From: Trebonia sp963795335
GTDB taxonomy: Bacteria > Actinomycetota > Actinomycetes > Streptosporangiales > Streptosporangiaceae
Length of the DNA stretch: 64,000 bases
Assembly (NCBI GenBank): GCA_963795335.1
Contig: CAWCHI010000015.1
Location: 62,001-126,000 of the forward strand
Direction: 5' to 3'
Positions 8,833-16,540 of the stretch are shown piece by piece; within the stretch, counting starts at the first letter, position 1, and each line of letters begins with the position of its first letter. The notes under the pieces were generated by a model that had not been told where the DNA came from, did not search any database, and was given only the letters and a program-made list of their open reading frames with translations. Both the position numbers and the translations under genes were made by a program.

Positions 8833-9623
8833 TCGCGATCCTGGGGGCCGGGAAGATGGGCGAGGCCCTGATGTCGGGGCTGCTGCGGGCGGGACGGCCC
8901 GCGGACGAGGTGGCCGCCGTGGTGCGCCGCCCGGCCCGGGCGCAGGAGCTGCGCGCGCTCCACGGGGTCCCGGTGCTGACCGTGGCCGAGGCGGCCAAGC
9001 AGGCAGACACCCTCGTGATCGCGGTGAAGCCGCAGGACATGGGGCGGATGCTGGACGAGATGGCGGAGCTGGTCACCCCCGCGCAGCTGGTGATCTCGAT
9101 CGCCGCCGGCATCACCACGTCGTTCATCGAGCAGCGGTTCCCGGCCGAGGTGCCGGTGGTGCGGGTCATGACGAACACGCCGGCCCTGGTCGACGAGGCG
9201 ATGTCGGTCATCTCGGCCGGCTCCTACGCAGGCGAGGATCACCTGCGCCAGGCGGAAGAGCTGCTCACCCCGCTGGGCAAGGTCATCCGCATCCCCGAGT
9301 ACCAGCAGGACGCGGCCACGGCCCTGTCCGGCTCCGGCCCGGCCTACGTGTTCTACCTGGTCGAGGCCATGGTGGACGCGGGCATCCTGCTCGGCATGCC
9401 GCGCCGGACAGCGCTGGAGATGGTCACCCAGACCGTCTACGGCGCCGCGACCATGCTGCGCGACTCCGGCGAGCACCCGGTCATCCTCCGCGACGCGGTG
9501 ACATCGCCCGCGGGCACCACCATCGCCGCCGTCCGCGAACTGGAGAAGCACGGGGTGCGGGCGGCGCTGCTGGCCGCGATCGAGGCGGCCCGCGACCGCG
9601 GACGCGAGCTCGGCGGCGCTTAA
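8829..9623 (+). CDS. proC: Pyrroline-5-carboxylate reductase
   Basis: NAD(P)H-dependent last step of proline synthesis. The Rossmann start MIAILGAGKMGEALMSGLL carries the GxGxxG fingerprint, VIAVKPQDMGRML and VRVMTNTPALVDEAMSVIS are family blocks, and the C-terminal signature ALSGSGPAYVFYLVEAM...RDAVTSPAGTTIAAVRELEKHGVRAAL is complete. At 264 residues it has the usual length. It starts with the ATGA overlap on the proline dehydrogenase stop, so both directions of proline-P5C interconversion are made from one message. The downstream HTH and bS22 genes match the order known around proC in mycobacteria. Confidence 0.96.
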   Translation: MIAILGAGKMGEALMSGLLRAGRPADEVAAVVRRPARAQELRALHGVPVLTVAEAAKQADTLVIAVKPQDMGRMLDEMAELVTPAQLVISIAAGITTSFIEQRFPAEVPVVRVMTNTPALVDEAMSVISAGSYAGEDHLRQAEELLTPLGKVIRIPEYQQDAATALSGSGPAYVFYLVEAMVDAGILLGMPRRTALEMVTQTVYGAATMLRDSGEHPVILRDAVTSPAGTTIAAVRELEKHGVRAALLAAIEAARDRGRELGGA

Positions 9624-9653
9624 ACTGTAACTGGCCCGTCACTGGAGGTGCGC

Positions 9654-10829
9654 GTGAGCGGAAAGACTGCGGTGGTGTGGGATGACGGGCTGACCCGGTA
9701 TGACTTCGGGCCCGGGCACCCGTTCGACCCGGTGCGGTGGCGGCTCACCATGGCCCTCGCCCGCGAGCTGGGAGTGCTGGACGGCCCCGGGGTGACGATG
9801 ATCCCGGCCGCGCCCGCGACCGACGCCGAGCTGGAGACGGTGCACGACGCCGCGTACATCGAGGCGGTCCGGCGGGCCGGGCACGAGCTCGTGGCCGACG
9901 CCCGGTTCGGGCTCGGCACCGAGGACGACCCCGTCTTCGCCGGTATGCACGAGGCGGCGGCCCTGGTGGCGGGCGCCACCACGGCGGCCGCGGAGGCGGT
10001 CTGGTCAGGAGCCGCCACCCACGCCGTCAACGTGGCGGGCGGGCACCACCACGCGATGCGCGCCGCCGCCAGCGGCTTCTGCGTCTACAACGACCTGGCC
10101 GTCGCGATCAGCCGGCTGCTGGCGGCCGGAGCCGAACGGGTGGCCTACGTCGACCTCGACGTGCACCATGGAGACGGCGTCCAGGCGGCGTTCTACGACG
10201 ATCCGCGGGTCCTGACGATCAGCCTCCACCAGCACCCGGCGACGTTGTTCCCCGGGACCGGGCTACCCGGTGAGACCGGGTCCGGGGCGGGCGACGGCTA
10301 CGCGGTCAACGTCGCCCTCCCGCCCGGCACCACCGACCGGGGCTGGCTGCGCGCCCTCGACGCGGTCGCGCTGCCACTGGTCCGTGAGTTCGAGCCGGCC
10401 GTCCTGGTGACCCAGCACGGATGCGACAGCCACCGGCTCGACCCGCTCGCGCACCTGGAGCTGAGCGTTGACGGCCAGCGGCAGGCGCAACTGGTGCTGC
10501 ACGAGCTCGCGCACGAGGTGTGCGAGGGGCGCTGGCTGGCGACCGGTGGTGGCGGCTACGCGCTCGTCCAGGTGGTCCCGCGGACATGGACCCACCTGCT
10601 GGCGGTGGCGGCCGGGGCCCCGCTCGACCCGGAGACTGAAACGCCGCCGCCTTGGCGGGAGCTGGCGCAGTCGCTGACGGGCGAGTCCGCCCCGCTGACG
10701 ATGACCGACGGCACCTTGCCCCGTTTTGCGCGATTTGATGACGGACTGGATCCCGAGGATCCGGTCGACCGCGCCATCCTGCGCACCCGGGGCGCCGTTT
10801 TCCCGTCCCATGGCCTCCCGGTGATGTGA
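9654..10829 (+). CDS. acuC: AcuC-type histone deacetylase superfamily protein
   Basis: Zinc-dependent deacylase of the arginase/deacetylase fold; AcuC homologues deacetylate acetyl-CoA synthetase. The metal and catalytic blocks are present: NVAGGHHHAMRAAASGFCVYNDLAVAI with the paired His, AYVDLDVHHGDGVQAAFY with the Asp/His ligands, and VTQHGCDSHRLDPLAHLELS for the distal metal ligand. The C-terminus reads TGGGGYALVQVVPRTW. I prefer GTG 9654, five bases after GGAGG (9644-9648), over GTG 9648, which overlaps that site. Frame intact, 391 residues. The 31 bases between proC and this start leave little room for a separate promoter, so it may be read from the proline message. Confidence 0.9.
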   Translation: MSGKTAVVWDDGLTRYDFGPGHPFDPVRWRLTMALARELGVLDGPGVTMIPAAPATDAELETVHDAAYIEAVRRAGHELVADARFGLGTEDDPVFAGMHEAAALVAGATTAAAEAVWSGAATHAVNVAGGHHHAMRAAASGFCVYNDLAVAISRLLAAGAERVAYVDLDVHHGDGVQAAFYDDPRVLTISLHQHPATLFPGTGLPGETGSGAGDGYAVNVALPPGTTDRGWLRALDAVALPLVREFEPAVLVTQHGCDSHRLDPLAHLELSVDGQRQAQLVLHELAHEVCEGRWLATGGGGYALVQVVPRTWTHLLAVAAGAPLDPETETPPPWRELAQSLTGESAPLTMTDGTLPRFARFDDGLDPEDPVDRAILRTRGAVFPSHGLPVM

Positions 10830-11100
10830 AATTTTGCCGCCCCCCGACCAGCCGTAGTAGTTCCCGCCAGTCGCGTTCTGTGATCACATAAGTGCCCCTT
10901 GACGTGCTCCTTTATCTTCTTTTCGAAGAATCGCGCGCGGGCCGGAAGGTGTGCGCGTCTGCACGCGGCTCACGAGTAAGAACAATGAGGCTATTCGGGG
11001 GGGTTGCTCTTTTCCGTACGAGACTTACCCTGGGATACGTACGTGACTGGTGCGCTGAATCCGGTCAGGCGTGCTCGGCTTCGCGCGGAAGAGGGCAATG
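10830..11100. other. Upstream region of the HTH gene, no gene seen
   Basis: Lower GC than its surroundings. It contains the perfect palindrome TGTGATCACA (10879-10888). ORFs here lack coding character. It probably holds the promoter of the HTH regulator. Confidence 0.4.
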
Positions 11101-11301
11101 ATGGCAAGCGAAACTCCCCTTAGTGACGTTAGATTCCTAACCGTTGCCGAAGTGGCCACGATCATGCGGGTATCCAAGATGACCGTCTATCGTCTGGTCC
11201 ACTCCGGCGAGCTGGAAGCCATACGGGTCGGTCGTTCCTTCCGGGTCCCCGAGCAAGCGGTCAACCAGTACCTCCGGGCCGCCTTTGTCGGTACCGTCTA
11301 A
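11101..11301 (+). CDS. Excisionase-type (MerR-like) HTH DNA-binding protein
   Basis: 66-residue single-domain winged-helix protein: FLTVAEVATIMRVSKMTVYRLVHSGELEAIRVGRSFRVPEQAVNQYL is a complete HTH_17/excisionase-type domain. It is very like the small protein encoded just after proC in mycobacteria (Rv0500A position), and the next gene here, bS22, is also conserved there. ATG 11101 lies six bases after GAAGAGGGC; ATG 11098 is directly adjacent and also possible. It lacks an effector domain, so it probably acts as a constitutive DNA-binding or architectural factor. The target is unknown. Confidence 0.88.
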   Translation: MASETPLSDVRFLTVAEVATIMRVSKMTVYRLVHSGELEAIRVGRSFRVPEQAVNQYLRAAFVGTV

Positions 11302-11317
11302 CGCGCAGGCACTGGCT

Positions 11318-11349
11318 GCTGCGGGCGGGTGACCGGAACCTCCCGCAGC
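11318..11349 (+). terminator. Stem-loop downstream of the HTH gene
   Basis: GCTGCGGG (11318-11325) pairs with CCCGCAGC (11342-11349) across a 16-base loop, 17 bases after the HTH stop. No T-run follows. The remaining gap to 11662 has a TAGTCT -10-like box at 11538-11543 that could serve bS22, and no other gene that I can support. Confidence 0.45.
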
Positions 11350-11662
11350 GCCGGGGTCTTGCGTTACGCCTGCTTCCTCCGCGGGGGCGGCCGCTCAGGG
11401 TCGGCGGCCGCTCCTCGCAACACTCCGGCGGCATGACACCGGTGGGGGTGTCGTGTCCGCCCGAGGGCGCCCCCCGGGACCGGCCGCCAGGGCCGCTGCG
11501 GGCGAAGGGTTCGGTAACAACCGGACGCGGCAGCGGGTAGTCTGGTTGACTGCGTGGGCGGTTGGCGTTCACGGTTCTCTCGAACTCGGGCGTGTGCCCA
11601 GCCTCCCCTGCCGGTGAGCGATGGCGTGCCCGTGGCCGTTGTGCCGAAGGGATGGTCGCCTT

Positions 11663-11761
11663 ATGGGCTCAGTCATCAAGAAGCGCCGCAAGCGGATGGC
11701 CAAGAAGAAGCACCGCAAGCTGCTCAAGAAGACGCGTATCCAGCGCAGGAACAAGAAGTAG
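11663..11761 (+). CDS. 30S ribosomal protein bS22 (AURKAIP1/COX24 domain), 32 residues
   Basis: Encodes MGSVIKKRRKRMAKKKHRKL followed by LKKTRIQRRNKK, a 32-residue, extremely basic peptide. It matches the actinobacterial AURKAIP1/COX24-domain protein seen as bS22 on mycobacterial small ribosomal subunits, bound to 16S rRNA. AAGGGATGG (11647-11655) upstream is a usable ribosome binding site for ATG 11663. The gene order proC, HTH, bS22 is conserved in actinobacteria. Confidence 0.92.
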   Translation: MGSVIKKRRKRMAKKKHRKLLKKTRIQRRNKK

Positions 11762-11981
11762 CAGGGGCCGCGAGCCGCGCGGGCGCGTCCCCGGGCGCGC
11801 CCGCGGCCGCCGCGCCTTGGCCCGCGCGCAGGCCTCGCCCCGTCGGCCTTCCTGCCGGCCCGCCACCTGGCTCGCCCGTGGCGGCCGGCCGGCAGTCTTT
11901 GCGCTAACACGTCCGTCCGGTGGTCAGCTTGACCGACAATGGTAGGCGCGGGAAGCCCCTGTACCGAGAATCGGAGCGGAT

Positions 11982-14063
11982 ATGAGTGGCAGACGGCGAC
12001 GTGACGACCCCTCGGACGGCGCTCCCCGGGACGCGCAGGACGACCGGCGCGACCCGTGGGCGGACAGCAGTGTCGACGACTGGGGCAACCGCGACGGTGG
12101 CCAGCCTGACGACGCGAGCCGGCAGGCCGCGCCCGACGCCGGGCCGGGAGGCAAGGCGTACACCGCTCCCTCCTTCCCGTCCTTCGAGGTTGGCCGGGGC
12201 GGCAACGGCGGCTGGGCTGGCGGCTACGGCGACGACCAGGCTGGTGGCTACCGCGGCGGCCGGCCCGCTGCTGGTTACACCGGCAACCGGGCGGGCGGGT
12301 ACGGCGGCAGCCCCGATCCGGGTTACCCGCCGGCCTCCGGCTTCGGTCGCAGTGGACCCGCCCCCGAGCGGCGCGAGCCGTCAGTGTTCGAGCCCGCCCG
12401 CGGCCGCACCACTGACTACGGTCAGCCGGGCTACGGGCACGGCGGTTACGGGCACGACTCCGGCTACGATGCGGCCGGTTACGTTAATGACCGGGCGGGC
12501 GGCGCCCAGCAGCTGCCCGAATTCACCCCGGCCGGGGGTGACGACGCCGATGGCGACGGTGCCGCGGGCACGCCCCGGCCGGTTGGCCGCCTTTCGATTT
12601 ACACGCTGCACGAAGATAAGGTCAAGGAATTCGACGTGCTGGCGGAGCGGGCGGCCGAAGGAGTGAGAATGGCCGAGCCGGACACGCTCGTCTATGTCAT
12701 TCACGTGGTGCCCAAGGCGCCGCTGCAGCGAATTATGTACGAAATTTACCGAGACCGGGCCGCCTTCCTTAACCACGAGCGCCAGCCCCATATCCGGCAG
12801 TTTGCCGCCGACCGGGCCTCGTGCGTGCTCGCCACTAACGTCATTGACTTGCGCCTGAAGTACGCGAAGGTGGCGGCCCTCGGCGGAGCCCCCGACGCGG
12901 CCGCGGCCCCGGCCGACGGGTACCGCCGTCCCGCTGCCGCGGCCGGGGCACGCTCCGGGGAGCCGGGCTCGCACCGGGCCCCGCAGTTTGCGCCCGTCCA
13001 GTCCCAGGGGCCCCAGTTCTCGCCAACGGCGCAGGCCGGAGCCCAGTACCCGGGGAGCCAGTACTCTGGCAGCGAGCCCCCGACCGTCAGCCGCCCGGCC
13101 GCACCGGCTCCCGGGCCGCCGCAGCGCGGCTCGTTCCCTGACGCTCCGGCTCAGCAGCCGGCCGCCAGCTTCACCCCGGCCCGGGACCGGTTCCCGGCCG
13201 GGAACCGGCAGCACGCGGCCACCGGGCGGGAGGACTACCCGTCGATTGCCGCCTACGATAACTCCGCCAATGGCGGCTACGGCGGCGACAACGGCCAGTA
13301 CGGTGCGGCTACGGCCTACTCGCCGGCGGCCCGCTACGCAAATGGCGGGAGTTACCAGGGAGCCAACGGCTATCCGGGTTCTAATGGCTACTCCAGTGAC
13401 AACGGTGACCAAGGCGCCAATGGCTACTCTGGCGGCAATAGTTACCGCGGTACCAATGGCTACCCGGGCGGCAACGGCTACCGGGGCAGCAATGATTACC
13501 CCGAGGCCAATGGCCACGCGGGCGGCAGCGGTTACCGGGGTGACGGCGGGTACGCGAACCGCAGCGGTTACTCAGGCGCAGCGGGCGGCGGTGACCCCGA
13601 CGACGCCGGGCAGGGGTACGCGGCGGTCGGCGGGTATCCCGACACCGGGGCCCGCGTCTACGGCGCGCAGTACACCCCGCGCTACCGCGAACTCACCAGC
13701 GGCCCGTCGCCCGCGCTGGACCCGGGGCGCAAGCCGGATCAGGCCGGCCGCCGCGCGGCCGGGGGCCGGGCGTCGTCCCGGGCGACCGAACGCGACCCGC
13801 GCTCACCGGATCAGCGGTTAGCCATGCCGGAGCCGCGGATCACGCTGCTGTCCCGCCCCGGGTGCCATCTGTGCGATGACGCGCGGACGGTCATCAGCCG
13901 GGTCGCGGGCGACCTGGGGGTCGCCTGGGAAGAGCATGACATCACCCAGTCGGAGGCGGAGCTGCGCGAGTACTGGGACAAGATTCCGGTCACGCTGGTC
14001 GACGGCGAGCACCACGACTTCTGGCGGGTCTCCGAGGACCGGCTGCGCCGGGCCCTCGGCTAG
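11982..14063 (+). CDS. ABM-like domain / Gly-Tyr-Asn low-complexity region / glutaredoxin-like fusion
   Basis: One uninterrupted 693-residue frame with four parts. Residues 1-200 are a disordered Gly/Asp/Tyr-rich region. Residues about 203-300 (RLSIYTLHEDKVKEFDVLAE...YEIYRDRAAFLNHERQPHIRQF) form an antibiotic-biosynthesis-monooxygenase (ABM, dimeric alpha-beta barrel) domain. Residues about 300-610 are Pro/Ala/Gly-rich and then carry many degenerate NGY repeats (GANGYPGSNGY type). Residues about 615-693 (RITLLSRPGCHLCDDARTVI...PVTLVDGEHHDFWRV) are glutaredoxin-like with a CHLC active site and the cis-Pro segment IPVTLVDG. In relatives the glutaredoxin-like gene upstream of rex is separate. 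An internal in-frame ATG at 13824 could start that domain alone, but it has no clear ribosome binding site. The start ATG 11982 follows CGGAGCGGAT. Confidence 0.8.
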   Translation: MSGRRRRDDPSDGAPRDAQDDRRDPWADSSVDDWGNRDGGQPDDASRQAAPDAGPGGKAYTAPSFPSFEVGRGGNGGWAGGYGDDQAGGYRGGRPAAGYTGNRAGGYGGSPDPGYPPASGFGRSGPAPERREPSVFEPARGRTTDYGQPGYGHGGYGHDSGYDAAGYVNDRAGGAQQLPEFTPAGGDDADGDGAAGTPRPVGRLSIYTLHEDKVKEFDVLAERAAEGVRMAEPDTLVYVIHVVPKAPLQRIMYEIYRDRAAFLNHERQPHIRQFAADRASCVLATNVIDLRLKYAKVAALGGAPDAAAAPADGYRRPAAAAGARSGEPGSHRAPQFAPVQSQGPQFSPTAQAGAQYPGSQYSGSEPPTVSRPAAPAPGPPQRGSFPDAPAQQPAASFTPARDRFPAGNRQHAATGREDYPSIAAYDNSANGGYGGDNGQYGAATAYSPAARYANGGSYQGANGYPGSNGYSSDNGDQGANGYSGGNSYRGTNGYPGGNGYRGSNDYPEANGHAGGSGYRGDGGYANRSGYSGAAGGGDPDDAGQGYAAVGGYPDTGARVYGAQYTPRYRELTSGPSPALDPGRKPDQAGRRAAGGRASSRATERDPRSPDQRLAMPEPRITLLSRPGCHLCDDARTVISRVAGDLGVAWEEHDITQSEAELREYWDKIPVTLVDGEHHDFWRVSEDRLRRALG

Positions 14064-14102
14064 ACCGCGCTGCCCGGCCGGGCCAGGCCGGCCGGCCAGA
14101 CT

Positions 14103-14120
14103 TTGTGCACGTATTCACAA
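14103..14120. promoter_or_regulatory. Rex operator (ROP) upstream of rex
   Basis: TTGTGCACGTATTCACAA is an 18-base near-palindrome matching the Rex consensus TTGTGAAnnnnTTCACAA except for one central C. Its left arm overlaps a possible -35 (TTGTGC, 14103-14108) 18 bases from a TATGGT -10 (14127-14132), so bound Rex would block the promoter. It lies 108 bases before rex and implies NADH/NAD+-controlled autoregulation of rex-hemACDB. Confidence 0.85.
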
Positions 14121-14126
14121 ACGACG

Positions 14127-14132
14127 TATGGT
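14127..14132 (+). promoter_or_regulatory. -10 box of the rex-hem promoter
   Basis: TATGGT, 18 bases downstream of TTGTGC at 14103-14108, inside or next to the Rex operator. Confidence 0.5.
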
Positions 14133-14228
14133 GGAGGGGTGCTGCGCCCGCGGGCGCGGTGCTTCAACCGACGCGGGCCGCGCCTGGCCCGGCCCGCCAC
14201 CGCGCCGAACCGTTCCCGGGAGCGTCGC

Positions 14229-14948
14229 ATGTCCAGTGCCGCTGAGCTGTCCGATGCCGAAGCCGATCACGGCGGCGGCCAGGACCGGCCCGACCCCGGA
14301 GGCATTCCCGAGGCCACCGTGGCCCGGCTGCCGGTCTACCTGCGCGCGCTGTACACGCTGGCGGACCGGGGGGTGACCACGGTCGCGAGCGACGAGCTGG
14401 CCCGGGTGGCCGGCGTCAATTCGGCCAAGCTCCGCAAGGACCTCAGCCACCTCGGCTCGTACGGCATCAGGGGGGTCGGCTACGACGTCGAGTACCTGGT
14501 CTACCAGGTCTCCCGCGCCCTCGGGCTGACCCAGCGCTGGCCGGTCATCATCATCGGCGCCGGTAACCTCGGGCGCGCCCTGGCGAACTACGGCGGGTTC
14601 CTCACCCGCGGGTTCCGCATCGCGGGGGTCCTCGATACCGACCCGGCGCTAGTCGGCCGCGAACTGGGGGGCTTGGTGATCAAGCACCTTAGCGAGCTAG
14701 AGTCGGTGGTGTCCGCGCACGGGGTCGCCATCGGCGTGATCGCGGTGCCCGCGGGCGCGGCCCAGATGATGTGCGACCGGCTGGTGTCGGCTGGCGTCAC
14801 CAGCATCCTGAACTTCGCGCCGCTGGTCTTGACTGTGCCTGACGGCGTGGATGTGCGTAAGGTCGACCTATCTATTGAGCTGCAGATCCTCGCCTTCCAC
14901 GCGCAGCGGCGCAACGCTGAGCGGTGCGGGCAGGCAGCGGAAGTCTAG
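14229..14948 (+). CDS. rex: Redox-sensing transcriptional repressor Rex
   Basis: NADH-responsive repressor of 239 residues. The N-terminal winged helix is VARLPVYLRALYTLADRGVTTVASDELARVAGVNSAKLRKDLSHLGSYGIRGVGYDVEYL. The Rossmann domain VIIIGAGNLGRALANYGGFLTRGFRIAGVLDTDPALVGREL carries the nucleotide-binding glycines, and the C-terminal swap helix with NFAPLVLTVPDGVDVRKVDLSIELQILAFH is intact. ATG 14229 follows CGGGAG (14217-14222); longer upstream reading is possible but has no ribosome binding site. It is the first gene of a run into hemA, which begins 11 bases after the stop. Its operator at 14103-14120 indicates autorepression, relieved at high NADH. Confidence 0.96.
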   Translation: MSSAAELSDAEADHGGGQDRPDPGGIPEATVARLPVYLRALYTLADRGVTTVASDELARVAGVNSAKLRKDLSHLGSYGIRGVGYDVEYLVYQVSRALGLTQRWPVIIIGAGNLGRALANYGGFLTRGFRIAGVLDTDPALVGRELGGLVIKHLSELESVVSAHGVAIGVIAVPAGAAQMMCDRLVSAGVTSILNFAPLVLTVPDGVDVRKVDLSIELQILAFHAQRRNAERCGQAAEV

Positions 14949-14959
14949 GCGGTGCAAGA

Positions 14960-16540
14960 GTGAGCGTCCTCGTCGTCGGCCTGAGCCACAAGACCGCTCC
15001 GGTCGCGGTGCTTGAACGGGCTGCGGTCAGCGGTGACACGCTCGGCAAGCTGCTGCACGACATCGCGCGGCTGCCGGACATCGCCGAGACCTTCGTCATC
15101 TCCACCTGCAACCGGGTCGAGGTGTACGCCGAGGTCGACCGCTTCCACGGTGGCGTCGCGGGGGTGTGCGAGCTGCTGTCGCGGCACTCCGGCATTCCGG
15201 CGCACGAGCTGACCGGCAGCCTCTACGTGCACTACGAGGACCGCGCCGCGCAGCACTTGCTCGCCGTGGCCAGCGGCCTCGAATCGGTCGTGGTGGGCGA
15301 GGACCAGATCCTGGGCCAGGTGCGGTCGGCGCTGAGAACCGCCGACGACCAGGGGACGCTCGGCCGGGCGCTGCGCGACCTGGGCCGGCTGGCGCTGCGG
15401 ACCGGGAAGCGGGCGCGCTCCGACACCGGGATCGACCGGCTCGGGCTGAGCCTGGTCAGCGTGGGCGTCAGGCTTGCCGCTGACGCGCTCGGCGCCGGGG
15501 ACGGGGGAGGGACTCCCCCGTTCGGGGGGTCACCGGGGGGTCGGCCCCCGGGGGAGATTCTCGGCGCTGCAGGCGCCGGCCCGGGCGTGGCCCGGCGAGG
15601 GGGGGACGGGGGAGGGACTCCCCCGTTCGGGGGGTCACCGGGGGGTCGGCCCCCGGGGGAAATTCTGTCTGGCCGGCACGTGCTTGTGGTCGGTGCAGGT
15701 GCGATGAGCGGCCTGGCGACCGCGACCGCGGCCCGCGCGGGTGCGGCCCGGGTCACCGTCGCCAACCGGACCCGGGAGGCGGCCGAGCGGCTGGCGGCCG
15801 GGGTGGCGGGCATTACCGCCAGCGCCGTCGCCGACCTCGCGGACCTGCCGGACGCGGTCGCGGAGGCCGACCTGGTCATCTCCTGCACTGGTGCCTCCGG
15901 GGTCGTGATCACGGCGGCGATGGTGAGCGCGGCGCTCGGCCGCCGGCGCCGCCCGCGCGACCTGGTGCTGCTCGACCTGGCGATGCCACGGGATATCGAC
16001 CCCGCCGTGGACGAGCTGGCCGGCGTCCGGGTGCTCGACATGGAGGCGCTGCGCGGTGTCGGCGGGGAGATCGGCGCGTCCGACGTCGCCGCGGTCCGGG
16101 CGATCGTCGAGGAGGAGTTCGCTGCTTACGGGTCGGCCGCCCGCGCCGCCAGCGTCACGCCGACGGTGGTGGCCCTCCGGGCGAAGGCCGCGACGGTGGT
16201 CGACGCCGAGCTCATCCGGCTGGCCGGGCGGCTGGCGGCCGACGGGGTCAGCACCCATGCGCTGGAAGAGACCGCCCAGACCGTGCGGCGAGTGGTAGAC
16301 AAGCTGTTGCACGCGCCGACAGTCCGGGTCAAGGAGCTCGCCTCCTCGCCCGACGGGCACGAGTACGCGGCCGCGCTGCGGGTCCTGTTCGACCTCGACC
16401 CGCGCACGGTCGATGCGGTGACGCACGCGGAAGTCGACTCTCCCGCCTTCCTCGTCCCCGGGTACCCCGATCCGGCCGATTCGCCTGATCGCGGCGAAGA
16501 GGGCAAGATAAAGCGGGTTCAGCAGGAGGAAAGCCCGTGA
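14960..16540 (+). CDS. hemA: Glutamyl-tRNA reductase with in-frame repeat insertion
   Basis: First step of C5 heme synthesis, NADPH reduction of glutamyl-tRNA to glutamate-1-semialdehyde. Catalytic domain: LVVGLSHKTAPVAVLER and TFVISTCNRVEVYAEVDRFH with the nucleophilic Cys in STCNR, then VVVGEDQILGQVRSAL. The NADPH domain HVLVVGAGAMSGLATATAARAGA and the C-terminal dimerisation helix ALRAKAATVVDAELIRL...VVDKLLHAPTVRVKELA are complete. Between them residues about 180-236 are foreign: two copies of a 22-residue GDGGGTPPFGGSPGGRPPGE-type block encoded by 65-base GC repeats, raising the length to 526 residues against roughly 420-470 usual. GTG 14960 starts MSVLVVGLSHK; its ribosome binding site is weak. 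The TGA overlaps hemC. Confidence 0.96.
   Translation: MSVLVVGLSHKTAPVAVLERAAVSGDTLGKLLHDIARLPDIAETFVISTCNRVEVYAEVDRFHGGVAGVCELLSRHSGIPAHELTGSLYVHYEDRAAQHLLAVASGLESVVVGEDQILGQVRSALRTADDQGTLGRALRDLGRLALRTGKRARSDTGIDRLGLSLVSVGVRLAADALGAGDGGGTPPFGGSPGGRPPGEILGAAGAGPGVARRGGDGGGTPPFGGSPGGRPPGEILSGRHVLVVGAGAMSGLATATAARAGAARVTVANRTREAAERLAAGVAGITASAVADLADLPDAVAEADLVISCTGASGVVITAAMVSAALGRRRRPRDLVLLDLAMPRDIDPAVDELAGVRVLDMEALRGVGGEIGASDVAAVRAIVEEEFAAYGSAARAASVTPTVVALRAKAATVVDAELIRLAGRLAADGVSTHALEETAQTVRRVVDKLLHAPTVRVKELASSPDGHEYAAALRVLFDLDPRTVDAVTHAEVDSPAFLVPGYPDPADSPDRGEEGKIKRVQQEESP
15497..15561 (+). repeat. GC-rich 65-base repeat, copy 1, within hemA
   Basis: 65 bases, identical to the copy at 15602-15666 except for one base (GAGATTCT against GAAATTCT). 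It contains several nested G5-6/C5 inverted tracts (for example CCCCCGTTCGGGGG) and can fold strongly. It is read through in frame as GDGGGTPPFGGSPGGRPPGE. Confidence 0.92.
15602..15666 (+). repeat. GC-rich 65-base repeat, copy 2, within hemA
   Basis: Second copy, beginning exactly 105 bases after the first. 105 is a multiple of three, so the duplication leaves the hemA frame open. The 40-base spacer codes for an Ala/Gly/Pro linker. Confidence 0.92.

Noticed and set aside
10892..11101. Possible 69-codon gene before the HTH gene
   Set aside because: Lower GC than coding DNA here, no ribosome binding site, no recognisable motif; better seen as promoter region.
13824..14063. Glutaredoxin as a separate gene
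   Set aside because: ATG 13824 is in frame with the long protein and has no ribosome binding site, and no stop separates them, so I annotate one fusion while noting the alternative.
14099..14228. Rex starting at the upstream in-frame codon near 14103
   Set aside because: That start lies in the operator and promoter; ATG 14229 has GGGAG upstream and gives the normal Rex length.
15497..15666. hemA repeats as an assembly duplication
   Set aside because: Not excluded, but the two copies differ by one base, keep the frame, and lie at a domain boundary in an otherwise error-free region, which favours real sequence.
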